Below, in pieces: positions 1 to 7,500 of a DNA stretch of 19,563 nucleotides. The translations under genes were made by a program, and so were the position numbers. Numbering within the stretch: position 1 is the first letter of the stretch; every line of letters starts with the position of its first letter. Source of the stretch: JAZDKP01 sp043802925 (GTDB lineage: Bacteria; Fibrobacterota; OXYB2-FULL-49-7; JAEUSG01); NCBI GenBank assembly GCA_043802925.1, contig JAZDKP010000081.1, forward strand, positions 1 through 19,563, in the 5' to 3' direction. Below the pieces are notes generated by a model that had not been told where the DNA came from, ran no database searches, and saw nothing but the letters and a program-made list of their open reading frames with translations.

Positions 1-834
1 CGTCTCCGCTCCGTCATCTTTCTTGAGTTCACGGCCGACGTGTTGCCGGGCCGGGACGACACGGAGGGGCTGAACCGTTTTGACGCGGCCCTGCTCCGGG
101 CGCAGGGGTTCCTGAGCAACGACCTGTCCCATTGGGGGGTGGCCCCGCAGGCGGCCTTTGCCGTGCCTCGCCCGCTTTTTGAGCAGTGCTGCCGTTACGC
201 GTCCGAGCAACATGTGCCGTTCTCGTGCCACGCGGCCGAGAGCGAGGAGGAATGGGAGCTTTTCACGGCCGGCAAGGGACGGCTTTGCGACTACCTTGCG
301 GGCCGGAACATTCCGCTTCCGGAGAGGCATCCGGACGGTCCGCTGGGCGCGCTCATCAGCCAGGGGCTGGTGCCCGAGCGCATGGTCCTGGTCCACGCCA
401 ACTACCTGACCGAGTCATCGGCCGCCTACTTGGCCGGACAACAGGTCTCGGTGGTGATCTGTCCCCGGAGCCACTTTCGTTTCAAGCACGGGTGGTTTAC
501 GGTTCCCCAGCTCATTAAGCATGGCGTCAATGTCTGCATCGGCACCGAGAGCCTGGCCGTGACCGAATCGCTGGATATGTTCGAGGAACTTTACTGCCTC
601 AAGCGCATGGCGCCCGAGTTGTCCAACGAAACGATTCTATCCATGGCCGTTACCGGCGGCGCCCGCGCCGCAGGGCTCGCGGGCTCGGTCGGCCAGCTGC
701 GGCAGGGTTTTTTAGCCGACGTCATCGGCGTGGAATTGTCCCATGCCAGCGGAGAAGACGTACTCGAGGAACTGCTCACCGAGGAACACGAAATCAGGCT
801 GGTCCTGGTCGATGGCAAGGAAGTGATCGCATGA
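1..834 (+). CDS. Amidohydrolase family protein (5'-truncated)
   Basis: The reading frame is open from base 1, so this is the C-terminal part of a longer gene; a GTG at 40 is an internal valine, not the start. The protein resembles the TRZ/ATZ/SsnA-type cyclic amidohydrolases (TIM-barrel metal-dependent deaminases/hydrolases). Visible landmarks are FSCHAAES (His and Glu after a strand), VLVHANYL (another likely active-site His), VVICPRSH, and IGTES followed by SLDMFEEL, which matches the family's usual GTDS...SLDLFEE region except that Glu replaces the expected Asp (codon 547-549). The C-terminal part (DVIGVE...VLVDGKEV) is the small beta-sandwich typical of composite-domain amidohydrolases. 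The N-terminal HxH metal motif would lie upstream of the window. The stop overlaps the next start by four bases. The substrate cannot be read from the sequence. Confidence 0.85.
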   Translation, partial: RLRSVIFLEFTADVLPGRDDTEGLNRFDAALLRAQGFLSNDLSHWGVAPQAAFAVPRPLFEQCCRYASEQHVPFSCHAAESEEEWELFTAGKGRLCDYLAGRNIPLPERHPDGPLGALISQGLVPERMVLVHANYLTESSAAYLAGQQVSVVICPRSHFRFKHGWFTVPQLIKHGVNVCIGTESLAVTESLDMFEELYCLKRMAPELSNETILSMAVTGGARAAGLAGSVGQLRQGFLADVIGVELSHASGEDVLEELLTEEHEIRLVLVDGKEVIA

Positions 835-1481
835 TCCGCGGCCTGCTGTGGGACATGGACGGCGTCCTTGTTGACACCGAGCCCGTGCATGAGGAGGCCC
901 GGCGCCGCGCCTACGCCCGTTACCGTATCGATTACGGAAAAATCCGCGACATCCCGGTCATTGGCCGCAACACGGACGCCATTTTCGCGGACGTCCACAT
1001 GCGCGTTCCTTTTCCGGTGCCGCTGGCGGAAGCGATCCGGTTCAAGCGTGACACCTTTGTCGCGCTCCTCGGGAGCACGGTCGTCCCCCTGCCCGGGGTG
1101 CGCGCCCTTCTTGATTGGTCGCGCGGCCGCTTCCGCACCGCGCTCGTCACCGCGAGCGCGCGGCAGAACGTGCTGGCCGTGCTTTCGGGAACGGGTCTCG
1201 CCGCGGCCTTCGACACACTCGTCGTGGCCGAGGACGTGAAAAAATGGAAGCCCGACCCCGAAGGATACCTCACGGCCGCGGAGCGGCTCGGATTTGCGCC
1301 CGCCGAATGCGCGGTGCTCGAGGATTCGCCCGTGGGCGTGGCCGCGGCTAGGGCTGCGGGTACCCGCGTCATCGGCGTTCGGACCGGCCAGGGGGGGCAG
1401 AGCCCCAAGGAGGCGGATCTGGTGGTGGACAACCTCGACACCGGGGCCGCGGCGATCCATCGTTTTCTGGAGAAATCGTGA
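831..1481 (+). CDS. HAD-superfamily hydrolase, phosphoglucomutase/phosphatase-like
   Basis: This 216-residue protein has all four haloacid dehalogenase motifs. Motif I is DMDGVLVDTE with nucleophile D8 and acid/base D10. Motif II lies in LVTASARQNV near residue 107. Motif III is the Lys of KWKPDP (K140). Motif IV is LEDSPVGV with E164 and D165. A helical cap sits between motifs I and II (about residues 16-85), giving the layout of beta-phosphoglucomutase, phosphoglycolate phosphatase and similar cytosolic phosphotransferases. It would hydrolyse or isomerise a small phosphorylated metabolite through a phospho-aspartate intermediate. The ATG lies within a 4-base ATGA overlap with the preceding stop. 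The specific substrate is not apparent; neighbours suggest housekeeping metabolite repair or salvage, but that is inference. Confidence 0.9.
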   Translation: MIRGLLWDMDGVLVDTEPVHEEARRRAYARYRIDYGKIRDIPVIGRNTDAIFADVHMRVPFPVPLAEAIRFKRDTFVALLGSTVVPLPGVRALLDWSRGRFRTALVTASARQNVLAVLSGTGLAAAFDTLVVAEDVKKWKPDPEGYLTAAERLGFAPAECAVLEDSPVGVAAARAAGTRVIGVRTGQGGQSPKEADLVVDNLDTGAAAIHRFLEKS

Positions 1482-2716
1482 CCCAAACCGATGTGACACG
1501 GCGCGAAATCTTCGGCTTCTGCCTCTTCGATTTCGCCAATTCCGCCTACACCACGCTCATCATCACTGCGGTGTACAGTCTTTATTTCGTCCAGTTCGTG
1601 GGTTCCTCCTTCCTTTGGTCGCTCACCCTGTCGCTTTCGTACGCGCTCACCCTGCTCGTGAGCCCCGTGGCCGGCGCCATGGCCGACTACCAGGGAAGCA
1701 AAAAGCGGTATCTTCTTTTTTCCACCCTTCTGTGCGTCACGGCCACGGCCGGCCTCTTTTTTACCGGAAAGGGGACGCTTCCGCTCGTGCTCGGACTGCT
1801 CCTGCTTTCCAACACGGGCTATGCGCTTTCCGAGAATTTCGTGTCGAGCTTCCTTCCCGGGCTCTCCACGCGGGCCAACATCGGCCGCATTTCCGGCTAC
1901 GCCTGGTCGTTCGGCTACGTGGGCGGTATCCTCTCGCTCCTGCTCATGCTCGTTTACTTCCGTGCGGCCGGGAGCGGAGAGGCGCAAGTCCGCGCCTGCA
2001 CGCTGGTGGCCGCGGGTTTCTTCGGCCTCTTTGCGTTGCCCGCCTTCCTCTGGCTCCGCGAGCGGACGAGTCCGGAGGCCCCGGTGCCCGGCCTTTCCGT
2101 GGTCACGGCCGGCTTTGCACGGCTCGCCCAGACTTTCCGCGACATCCGGCGTTATGGCGAGCTTTTCAAGTTCCTCACGGCCTTTTTCCTTTTCTCGTGC
2201 GGCACGGCCACGGTCATCACTTTCGCGGGCATCTTTGCGCAGCAGGAACTCCATTTCACGACCCCGGACGTCATTAAGCTCATTCTCGTGGCCAACATCA
2301 CTTCCGCGGCCGGCGCTTTTTTCTTCGGTTTTGTGCAGGACAAAATCGGCGCCAAGCGCACGTTGTACATCACGCAGGCCCTCTGGCTCGCCGCGGTCCT
2401 CGGTGCCTATTTTGTGCACACGCCCGGCCGCTTCTGGATTGTGGCTAACGTGGTGGGCTTTGCCATGGGCGCAAGCCAGTCCGCGAGCCGGAGTTTGGTC
2501 GGCCTCTTTTCGCCGCCCGGAAAGGCCGCGGAATTCTACGGTTTTTGGGGCGTGGCCGGCAAGGGGGCGGCCATCGCGGGCCTCTTTTCCTTTGGCGTCA
2601 TGCTCAAAGTATTCCACAATAATATGCGCATTGCCATCCTGTCCACGGCGGTTTTTTTCGTGCTGGGTACCTTCGGCCTGCTGACCGTGGATGAAAAGAA
2701 AGGGACCCTGTTATGA
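1478..2716 (+). CDS. MFS transporter, UMF1/Atg22-like family
   Basis: This is a 412-residue polytopic inner-membrane protein with about twelve hydrophobic segments. The N-terminal stretch FGFCLFDFANSAY is the hallmark of the UMF1 (Atg22-like vacuole effluxer) branch of the major facilitator superfamily, and DYQGSKKRYLL after the second or third segment fits the MFS loop 2-3 basic motif. The second half repeats the pattern (DKIGAKRTLYITQ). Bacterial UMF1 proteins are usually uncharacterised; the yeast relative exports amino acids from the vacuole, so small-molecule efflux is a reasonable guess. It starts with GTG at 1478, within a 4-base GTGA overlap with the HAD gene stop, and its own stop overlaps the next start in the same way. 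Length matches the family. Confidence 0.9.
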   Translation: MTQTDVTRREIFGFCLFDFANSAYTTLIITAVYSLYFVQFVGSSFLWSLTLSLSYALTLLVSPVAGAMADYQGSKKRYLLFSTLLCVTATAGLFFTGKGTLPLVLGLLLLSNTGYALSENFVSSFLPGLSTRANIGRISGYAWSFGYVGGILSLLLMLVYFRAAGSGEAQVRACTLVAAGFFGLFALPAFLWLRERTSPEAPVPGLSVVTAGFARLAQTFRDIRRYGELFKFLTAFFLFSCGTATVITFAGIFAQQELHFTTPDVIKLILVANITSAAGAFFFGFVQDKIGAKRTLYITQALWLAAVLGAYFVHTPGRFWIVANVVGFAMGASQSASRSLVGLFSPPGKAAEFYGFWGVAGKGAAIAGLFSFGVMLKVFHNNMRIAILSTAVFFVLGTFGLLTVDEKKGTLL

Positions 2717-3708
2717 AAAAGCCCGTGCTCGGTATTACGGCCGGGGACCCCTGCGGCATCGGTCCTGAGATTGCCCTCAAGGCCGCGCAAAGCCCTGCGG
2801 TGCGGCGGCTCTGCACGCCCGTGATTTTTGGTTCGTACGGAACCCTGGCCGAAACCGCGCGTCGCCTGCGCCTGCGCGGGCCGGTCTCGCTCGTGGACAC
2901 CGGGCGCGTTGTCAAACCCCTCGCGTTTGGCCGGCCGTCGGCAAAAAGCGGGCGCGAGGCCCTGCAGGCGCTGGATGGCGCGCTCGCCGCGCTGTCGGCC
3001 GGGCTCATTGACGGGTTGGTCACCGCGCCGCTCTCCAAAGAGGCGGTGGTGGCGTCGGGTCAACGTGGCTTTACGGGGCACACCGGATATGTGGCCGCTT
3101 TTGCCGGGAACCCGGAGCACTGCCTCGCGCTGTACGCGGAGGGACGCTGTATCGCTTTCGTTTCCACGCATGTATCTCTTGCCGAAGGCATCCGGCGCGT
3201 CAAGAAAGCGCGCATCGTGAAGGTCGGAAAACTGCTGGACGGGTTTTTGCGGGGCGTCCTGCCGGGCAAAAAGCCCCGCATCGCGGTTTCGGGCCTTAAC
3301 CCGCATGCGGGCGAAGGGGGACTGTTCGGTTCCGAGGAAAAAAAAGAAATCGTGCCTGCAATCAAGGCGCTACAGAAAGCCGGGATCCGCGCGGTCGGGC
3401 CCCTGCCGCCCGATGTGGTCTTTCCCGCGCTCTTTGCGGGCCGGTATGACGGGGTCGTTTCCATGGTGCACGACCATGGTCACGTGGCCTTCAAGACCGC
3501 GCTGTTCCGGCTGAATAAATCGAAGGGGGCGCTGTCAGGCGTCAACGTGACGCTTGGTCTGCCTGTCATCCGCACGTCAGCGGACCATGGCACGGCCTTT
3601 GACATCGCCGGGAAGGGGATCGCGGATCCGGGCAGCCTCATCGACGCGGTCCGGCTGGCCGCGGCCCAGGCGGACCGTTCCGTTAAGACAAGAGGAGAAA
3701 AGCAATGA
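2713..3708 (+). CDS. pdxA: PdxA-family 4-phospho-hydroxyacid dehydrogenase
   Basis: The 331-residue protein opens with GITAGDPCGIGPEIALKA, the PdxA signature. PdxA oxidises 4-phosphohydroxy-L-threonine with NAD in the DXP-dependent branch of pyridoxal phosphate synthesis. Three metal-binding histidines can be placed at H153 (VSTH), H198 (NPHAGEGG) and H253 (MVHDHGH), keeping the spacing of the E. coli ligands as I recall them. The C-terminal NVTLGLPVIRTSADHGTAFD block is well conserved. The normally near-invariant YHDQG motif is changed to VHDHGH, and an extra stretch (RLNKSKGALSG) lies before the NVTLGLP strand. The protein could therefore be a PdxA paralogue acting on another 4-phosphorylated hydroxyacid (PdxA2-like), so the symbol is provisional. 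Start and stop both lie in 4-base overlaps. Cytosolic. Confidence 0.85.
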   Translation: MKKPVLGITAGDPCGIGPEIALKAAQSPAVRRLCTPVIFGSYGTLAETARRLRLRGPVSLVDTGRVVKPLAFGRPSAKSGREALQALDGALAALSAGLIDGLVTAPLSKEAVVASGQRGFTGHTGYVAAFAGNPEHCLALYAEGRCIAFVSTHVSLAEGIRRVKKARIVKVGKLLDGFLRGVLPGKKPRIAVSGLNPHAGEGGLFGSEEKKEIVPAIKALQKAGIRAVGPLPPDVVFPALFAGRYDGVVSMVHDHGHVAFKTALFRLNKSKGALSGVNVTLGLPVIRTSADHGTAFDIAGKGIADPGSLIDAVRLAAAQADRSVKTRGEKQ

Positions 3709-4943
3709 AATCGAACGGCCTCAAGGAAATGCTTGTATCGTCCGTCCCACGCGACGTGGTGGAGGGGCTCCGCCAGATCACACTTGAAAATCTGGTGCCC
3801 AACCTGCCCTTTGTCATCGACCTTATCCGGCGGCACAAAGCGGGCGGCGACGACCCCTCCATCCGGCTTGCGAGCGAGGCGCTCCGCACATTGCTCAAGT
3901 TCCCTGAAAACGTACTTAAGGGCGACGCGCGCGACACACTCGGTAAACTCCTGCTCCGGCTGGATCCCGACCTCGTGTCGCACCTGCTTTCGGATTTTGC
4001 GGCCAGCGATCCCAAGGCCAAAATAGACGCGCTTTACCTTTTGCAGTCGTTCCAGAACAGCAAGGTGGCGGCGCAGGTGCTGGTCCAGGCCCTCAGCGAC
4101 GAAAACAAGCTGGTGCGCGCAGTGGCGGTCAAGGCGCTGGGGCTCATTGCCAACCGCCGCGAACCGGGCATCATCGCCCGGTTTATCGCGGACGCGGACG
4201 CCCGCGTGCGCGCCAACGCGGTGGAGGCCATTGAGTCCACGGAAAACCCGAACTGCGTGGGCATTTTGCTGCGCATCCGCAACGACAAGAACAACCGTGT
4301 GCGCGCCAACGTGCTCAAGGCGCTCGTCACCTGCGGGTACACGGCCGTGGAAAAGGACCTCATGGCCATGCTGCGCAGCACGGACGAACGTATGCGCGCC
4401 TCCGCGGCCTGGGCCATCGGCGAGGCCGGGAAAAAAGAGCCCAAGCTCGCGTTGCTGCTGCCGCTCCTCGACAACGAGAAGAGCGAGCTTGTCCAGCTCA
4501 ACACGCTCCTGGCCAAGGACAAAATCGCCCGGGCCGTGGACAAGAAGGCCGATGGCGGGGTGGTCCGTCCCCGCGGGCTCAAAGGGGAAATTATCCGGCG
4601 CAGCGCGGTCACGCTCACGCGCGGCAAGGCGCGGTATTTCCACATCCTCCGCATCAGTGGCCGGCTTAATATCTATTCCATGATTCCGGTCAAGCTCGCG
4701 TTGCAGGAAATGCTCGACTCCGAGATGCTTTCCGTGGCGCTCGATTTCAAGCGTGTGGACGATGTGGACAATGCGGCCATCCATTTTCTGCGAAACGTCA
4801 ATAAGCGCATCAAGGCCGCGAACGGGAAGTTCATGGTCTTTAACGTGCGGCGTGACATTCTCGAGGCGTTCAACCTTTCCAACCTCAACAGCACGGTCCT
4901 CGTCTTTTCCGAGGAGGAAAAGACGGACCATCTGCTGAATTAA
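3705..4943 (+). CDS. HEAT-repeat protein with C-terminal STAS-like domain
   Basis: The 412-residue protein is soluble with no signal peptide. Residues about 50-275 form repeated paired helices of HEAT/PBS-lyase type, with recurring units such as NKLVRAVAVKALGLI, DARVRANAVEAIE, NNRVRANVLKALV and DERMRASAAWAIGEAG. Residues about 310-412 look like a STAS (anti-sigma-factor antagonist) domain: a strand at RISGRLN, a helix, a core strand VALDFKRVDDVDNAA, a helix with RNVNKRIKAANG, then KFMVFNV and a final LNSTVLVFSEEE. STAS domains normally pair with anti-sigma kinases or sulfate carriers and are switched by Ser phosphorylation. Here the usual Asp-Ser is Asp355-Asn356, so phospho-switching seems lost. 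A scaffold or partner-binding regulatory role is inferred. It is last in the operon with a 4-base overlap to pdxA. Confidence 0.75.
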   Translation: MKSNGLKEMLVSSVPRDVVEGLRQITLENLVPNLPFVIDLIRRHKAGGDDPSIRLASEALRTLLKFPENVLKGDARDTLGKLLLRLDPDLVSHLLSDFAASDPKAKIDALYLLQSFQNSKVAAQVLVQALSDENKLVRAVAVKALGLIANRREPGIIARFIADADARVRANAVEAIESTENPNCVGILLRIRNDKNNRVRANVLKALVTCGYTAVEKDLMAMLRSTDERMRASAAWAIGEAGKKEPKLALLLPLLDNEKSELVQLNTLLAKDKIARAVDKKADGGVVRPRGLKGEIIRRSAVTLTRGKARYFHILRISGRLNIYSMIPVKLALQEMLDSEMLSVALDFKRVDDVDNAAIHFLRNVNKRIKAANGKFMVFNVRRDILEAFNLSNLNSTVLVFSEEEKTDHLLN

Positions 4944-4981
4944 AAGGGTTGGAGCGGTTTCGTATCAACGGATGGGCAAAA

Positions 4982-6460
4982 ATGGAAACCATGTTAAACA
5001 TTAAAAAGGTTGCAGGGATTTTGACCCTCCTGGGCGGGTTGGCGTCGATTTTTGCGGATACCACGTACGTTGCTTCCAAAGGGGCCGCCATCCTTTCGCA
5101 GTTCAACAAACTCCGGGCCGGCGATACGTTGCTTATTTTACCGGGCACCTATAACTACATCAGCCCCATGGTAACGTTTTACGAGGGTACGCCCGCCCAG
5201 CGCATTGTTGTCCGCGCGGCCAGTCCCAATACCGTATTCATCAAACATTACAACGAAGAGCTTTTTGTGGTTACGAAACGGTACTATACGGTTGAAAACC
5301 TTAATATGAACGGAATGGGATACGCGAATTATCATTTCAAATGCAATGACGGCGGCCAGAATCTTCATATCCGCAATTGCGTTTTGACCCAGTTCGGTGA
5401 GAGCACCATCAAGGCGGGCAGTGGTTCCACCACGCCCGATTCCATTTTCCCGGGCAGTTATCTCATCATGGAAGGGAATGAAATTTCAAGCGACACGCTC
5501 GGGATAACCGGCAACGGAAATGGTTTCAATATTGACGGCTCCGAAGACTGCGTCATCCGAAACAACTGGGTCCATGGCATGCAAAAACCGCAGGGAAATT
5601 CGGACTTTATCGTTTATTCCGGCTATTTCAAAGGGGGTTCCCGGAATATCATCATTGAAGGCAATATTTTTGATGGCACGGGCATCAACGGATACTTTGT
5701 TGGTTTCAGTTTCGGGGGCGGCTGCATGGGGAACCAATTTATGCGCTCCTGGCGTCCGTACGAGGACAGCAATGTCTGCTACCGCAACAATGTGCTTATC
5801 GCATGTAACGATGTTCAGCATACCTGTCCTGTGCACCCCAGCTACGTCCGGAAGGTCTATCACAACACCCTCATTTTCTGCACCGGAGAGCTCAATGTTG
5901 ATGATGTGCGGAACAACCTGGTTCTGGGCGGAAGCGTCACAAATATTGCCGGGACCCATAATTTTACCGGCACCTATAACAGCGCTTACTTCTGGGACGT
6001 CAGCCAACGCAACTATGCGCTGAAGCCAGCGGCCACCGCGTGGATTGGCAAAGCCCCGCGAATCGACAGCGCCGCAACCGACGGTCTTGGAACCCTGCGT
6101 CCCGCAATGTGCGCTTATGGCGCCTATGAGCCGTACAATTCCAATCCAGCATCCATGGAAGGAGGCCCGGGGGTATTGCCCGAGGTGTTGTTGCTTGATA
6201 TCGGCCCTAATCCCGCCAACGCTGCGGCCACAATCCATTTTACGCTTGCTTGCGACATGAAGTACGTGGAAATCGGCGTCTATGATCTGATGGGACGAAC
6301 CGTCCGTCTCCTGTATGACGGCCCTCAACAAGCGGGAACGCACGCCATTACGTGGGACGGCAAAGGCCATACCGATGCCGCCATTGGTTCAGGGGTTTAT
6401 CTTGTCCGTCTGCGGGTGGGCGATCGGCAGGCCGTAAAAAGTTTTACCTTTGTCCGATAA
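4982..6460 (+). CDS. Secreted parallel beta-helix protein with FlgD-like/T9SS sorting domain
   Basis: I chose the ATG at 4982 (492 residues); a second ATG at 4991 would also work, while an upstream in-frame TTG at 4951 adds residues with no signal-peptide character. The N-terminus (KKVAGILTLLGGLASIFA then DTTYV) is a clear signal peptide. The body has right-handed beta-helix features: regularly spaced short strands with Asn and Gly turns such as YYTVENLNMNGMGYANY, NLHIRNCVL, SYLIMEGNEIS, DCVIRNNWVHGM and NIIIEGNIFDG, as in pectate-lyase/NosD-like proteins. The last 80 or so residues (DIGPNPANAAATIHFTL, YDLMGRTVRLL, GTHAITWDGKG, GSGVYLVRL, KSFTFVR) are a typical FlgD-like/type IX secretion sorting domain. 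It is probably exported and surface-attached, perhaps binding or cleaving polysaccharide; no catalytic residues could be assigned. Its base composition is clearly less GC-rich than the upstream operon. Confidence 0.8.
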   Translation: METMLNIKKVAGILTLLGGLASIFADTTYVASKGAAILSQFNKLRAGDTLLILPGTYNYISPMVTFYEGTPAQRIVVRAASPNTVFIKHYNEELFVVTKRYYTVENLNMNGMGYANYHFKCNDGGQNLHIRNCVLTQFGESTIKAGSGSTTPDSIFPGSYLIMEGNEISSDTLGITGNGNGFNIDGSEDCVIRNNWVHGMQKPQGNSDFIVYSGYFKGGSRNIIIEGNIFDGTGINGYFVGFSFGGGCMGNQFMRSWRPYEDSNVCYRNNVLIACNDVQHTCPVHPSYVRKVYHNTLIFCTGELNVDDVRNNLVLGGSVTNIAGTHNFTGTYNSAYFWDVSQRNYALKPAATAWIGKAPRIDSAATDGLGTLRPAMCAYGAYEPYNSNPASMEGGPGVLPEVLLLDIGPNPANAAATIHFTLACDMKYVEIGVYDLMGRTVRLLYDGPQQAGTHAITWDGKGHTDAAIGSGVYLVRLRVGDRQAVKSFTFVR

Positions 6461-6484
6461 TCAATCCGAGAACATAATCCCGCG

Positions 6485-7126
6485 TTATTCCAGCCGGTAT
6501 TTGATGGGAAGCCGGATTTCAATCTTTTTGGGCGAAGGAGCATACGGGGCCGCGCGTTTGACGGCCTCCATGGCGTTCTGGTCAAGAAGCGCGTGTCCGG
6601 AGCTTTCCATCACTGTTATATTATCCACGCGGCCGTCGCAATGGACGAAAAAAGAGACCTTGACCTCTCCCTGCCACTCCTTTTCCTGTGCGTACGTTGG
6701 ATAGGAAATGGCGCGGTAAACCTTGTCGCGTATTTCCGTATAGTGTGCTTCAACGTATTGCGCCTTGAGCCTTGCGAGAGAATCGTCATCGGCGGCCCCG
6801 GCAGCGTAAGACGGCACAGAGTCAAATGCTGGCGCTTCGGGCGCGGTTTCTTCAGGCAGGGATAAGGTATCGGGTTCCGTCGTGTCCGGAAAGGCTTCGC
6901 GCGGATCAACGGCCTTGGGCCGTAGGGTTGCCTTGACAGGCGCTTTTTTTGGAAGGGAAGGCTTGGACTCGGCTTGGGCGGCCAGCGGCGTCTTTTCAAG
7001 CGAAAAATCAATAATAATGGGAATCACGCTTGATGCCTGGCCGCGAAAAAAGAAGAACGCTGAAACAAACAGGACATGGATTCCCGCTGACAGGAACAGG
7101 GAACGGCGGGCCATGTTCTTTTTCAT
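6485..7126 (-). CDS. tonB: TonB energy transducer
   Basis: The 213-residue protein has one N-terminal membrane anchor (about residues 9-27, SLFLSAGIHVLFVSAFFFF), then a Pro/Lys/Glu-rich periplasmic linker including KPSLPKKAPVKATLRPKAV and an acidic PDTTEPDTLSLPEE stretch, and a C-terminal TonB domain from about residue 125. The domain shows the family pattern: RDKVYRAISYPTYA, the strand GEVKVSFFVHCDGRVDNITV, the helix DQNAMEAVKRAAPYAP and a closing IRLPIKYRLE strand. TonB passes proton-motive energy from ExbB/ExbD to outer-membrane receptors. It follows exbD with a 4-base ATGA overlap and is the last gene of the leftward run. It most likely serves the two receptors encoded upstream in the same direction. 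It converges with the beta-helix gene, with only 24 bases between stops and no obvious terminator hairpin there. Confidence 0.92.
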   Translation of the reverse strand: MKKNMARRSLFLSAGIHVLFVSAFFFFRGQASSVIPIIIDFSLEKTPLAAQAESKPSLPKKAPVKATLRPKAVDPREAFPDTTEPDTLSLPEETAPEAPAFDSVPSYAAGAADDDSLARLKAQYVEAHYTEIRDKVYRAISYPTYAQEKEWQGEVKVSFFVHCDGRVDNITVMESSGHALLDQNAMEAVKRAAPYAPSPKKIEIRLPIKYRLE

Positions 7127-7500
7127 TTTGATTCGGTCTGGAGGCTCACGCGGGTGAAACCGTGGTGTTTGACCACATCCAACACATCCACAAATGTCTG
7201 TAATAACAGGTTTTTATCGGCCCGTATCATGATGGGCCAGGTCTTGTCGATTCCGGCCAAAGACTTGTCCAGATCGCCCAGGCACGTGCGCTGGTGGTTG
7301 AAAAAGATGGCGTTGTCCTTGTTGATTTCGATGGTCTGCATCCGGAGCAGGGTTTCGCGTTCAGCCGTGGCCTGCGGCAGCTGAAGCGGAAGCGTGCCCG
7401 TGGCCACCAGGGTGGAGGTCGTGAGCACGATGGTGAGCAGCACCAGCATGATGTCCACCAGGGGAATCACATTGATGCTGTCGAATTCCTTTTCATCCAT
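7123..7500 (-). CDS. exbD: ExbD biopolymer transport protein
   Basis: This 125-residue protein has the ExbD/TolR layout: a short cytoplasmic N-terminus, one membrane helix beginning INVIPLVDIMLVLLTI, and a periplasmic domain of about 85 residues (EINKDNAIFFNHQ...IMIRADKNLLLQTFVDVLDVVKHHGF). D16 in the membrane helix corresponds to the essential proton-carrying Asp of the family. Its small size fits the short ExbD proteins of the group-2 TonB systems known in epsilonproteobacteria and other lineages. It forms the proton channel with ExbB and powers TonB. Its start overlaps the exbB stop by eight bases, and its stop overlaps the tonB start by four, so the three genes are almost certainly one translationally coupled unit. 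Confidence 0.92.
   Translation of the reverse strand: MDEKEFDSINVIPLVDIMLVLLTIVLTTSTLVATGTLPLQLPQATAERETLLRMQTIEINKDNAIFFNHQRTCLGDLDKSLAGIDKTWPIMIRADKNLLLQTFVDVLDVVKHHGFTRVSLQTESK

Noticed and set aside
932..2617. 561-residue open frame on the - strand
   Set aside because: It lies antisense to the HAD and UMF1 genes, is very rich in Arg, Glu, Gly and Ala with no domain pattern, and is explained by the high GC content of the real genes.
3480..4931. 483-residue open frame on the - strand
   Set aside because: It is antisense to the HEAT-STAS gene, whose repeats and STAS pattern are convincing; the antisense product has no recognisable features.
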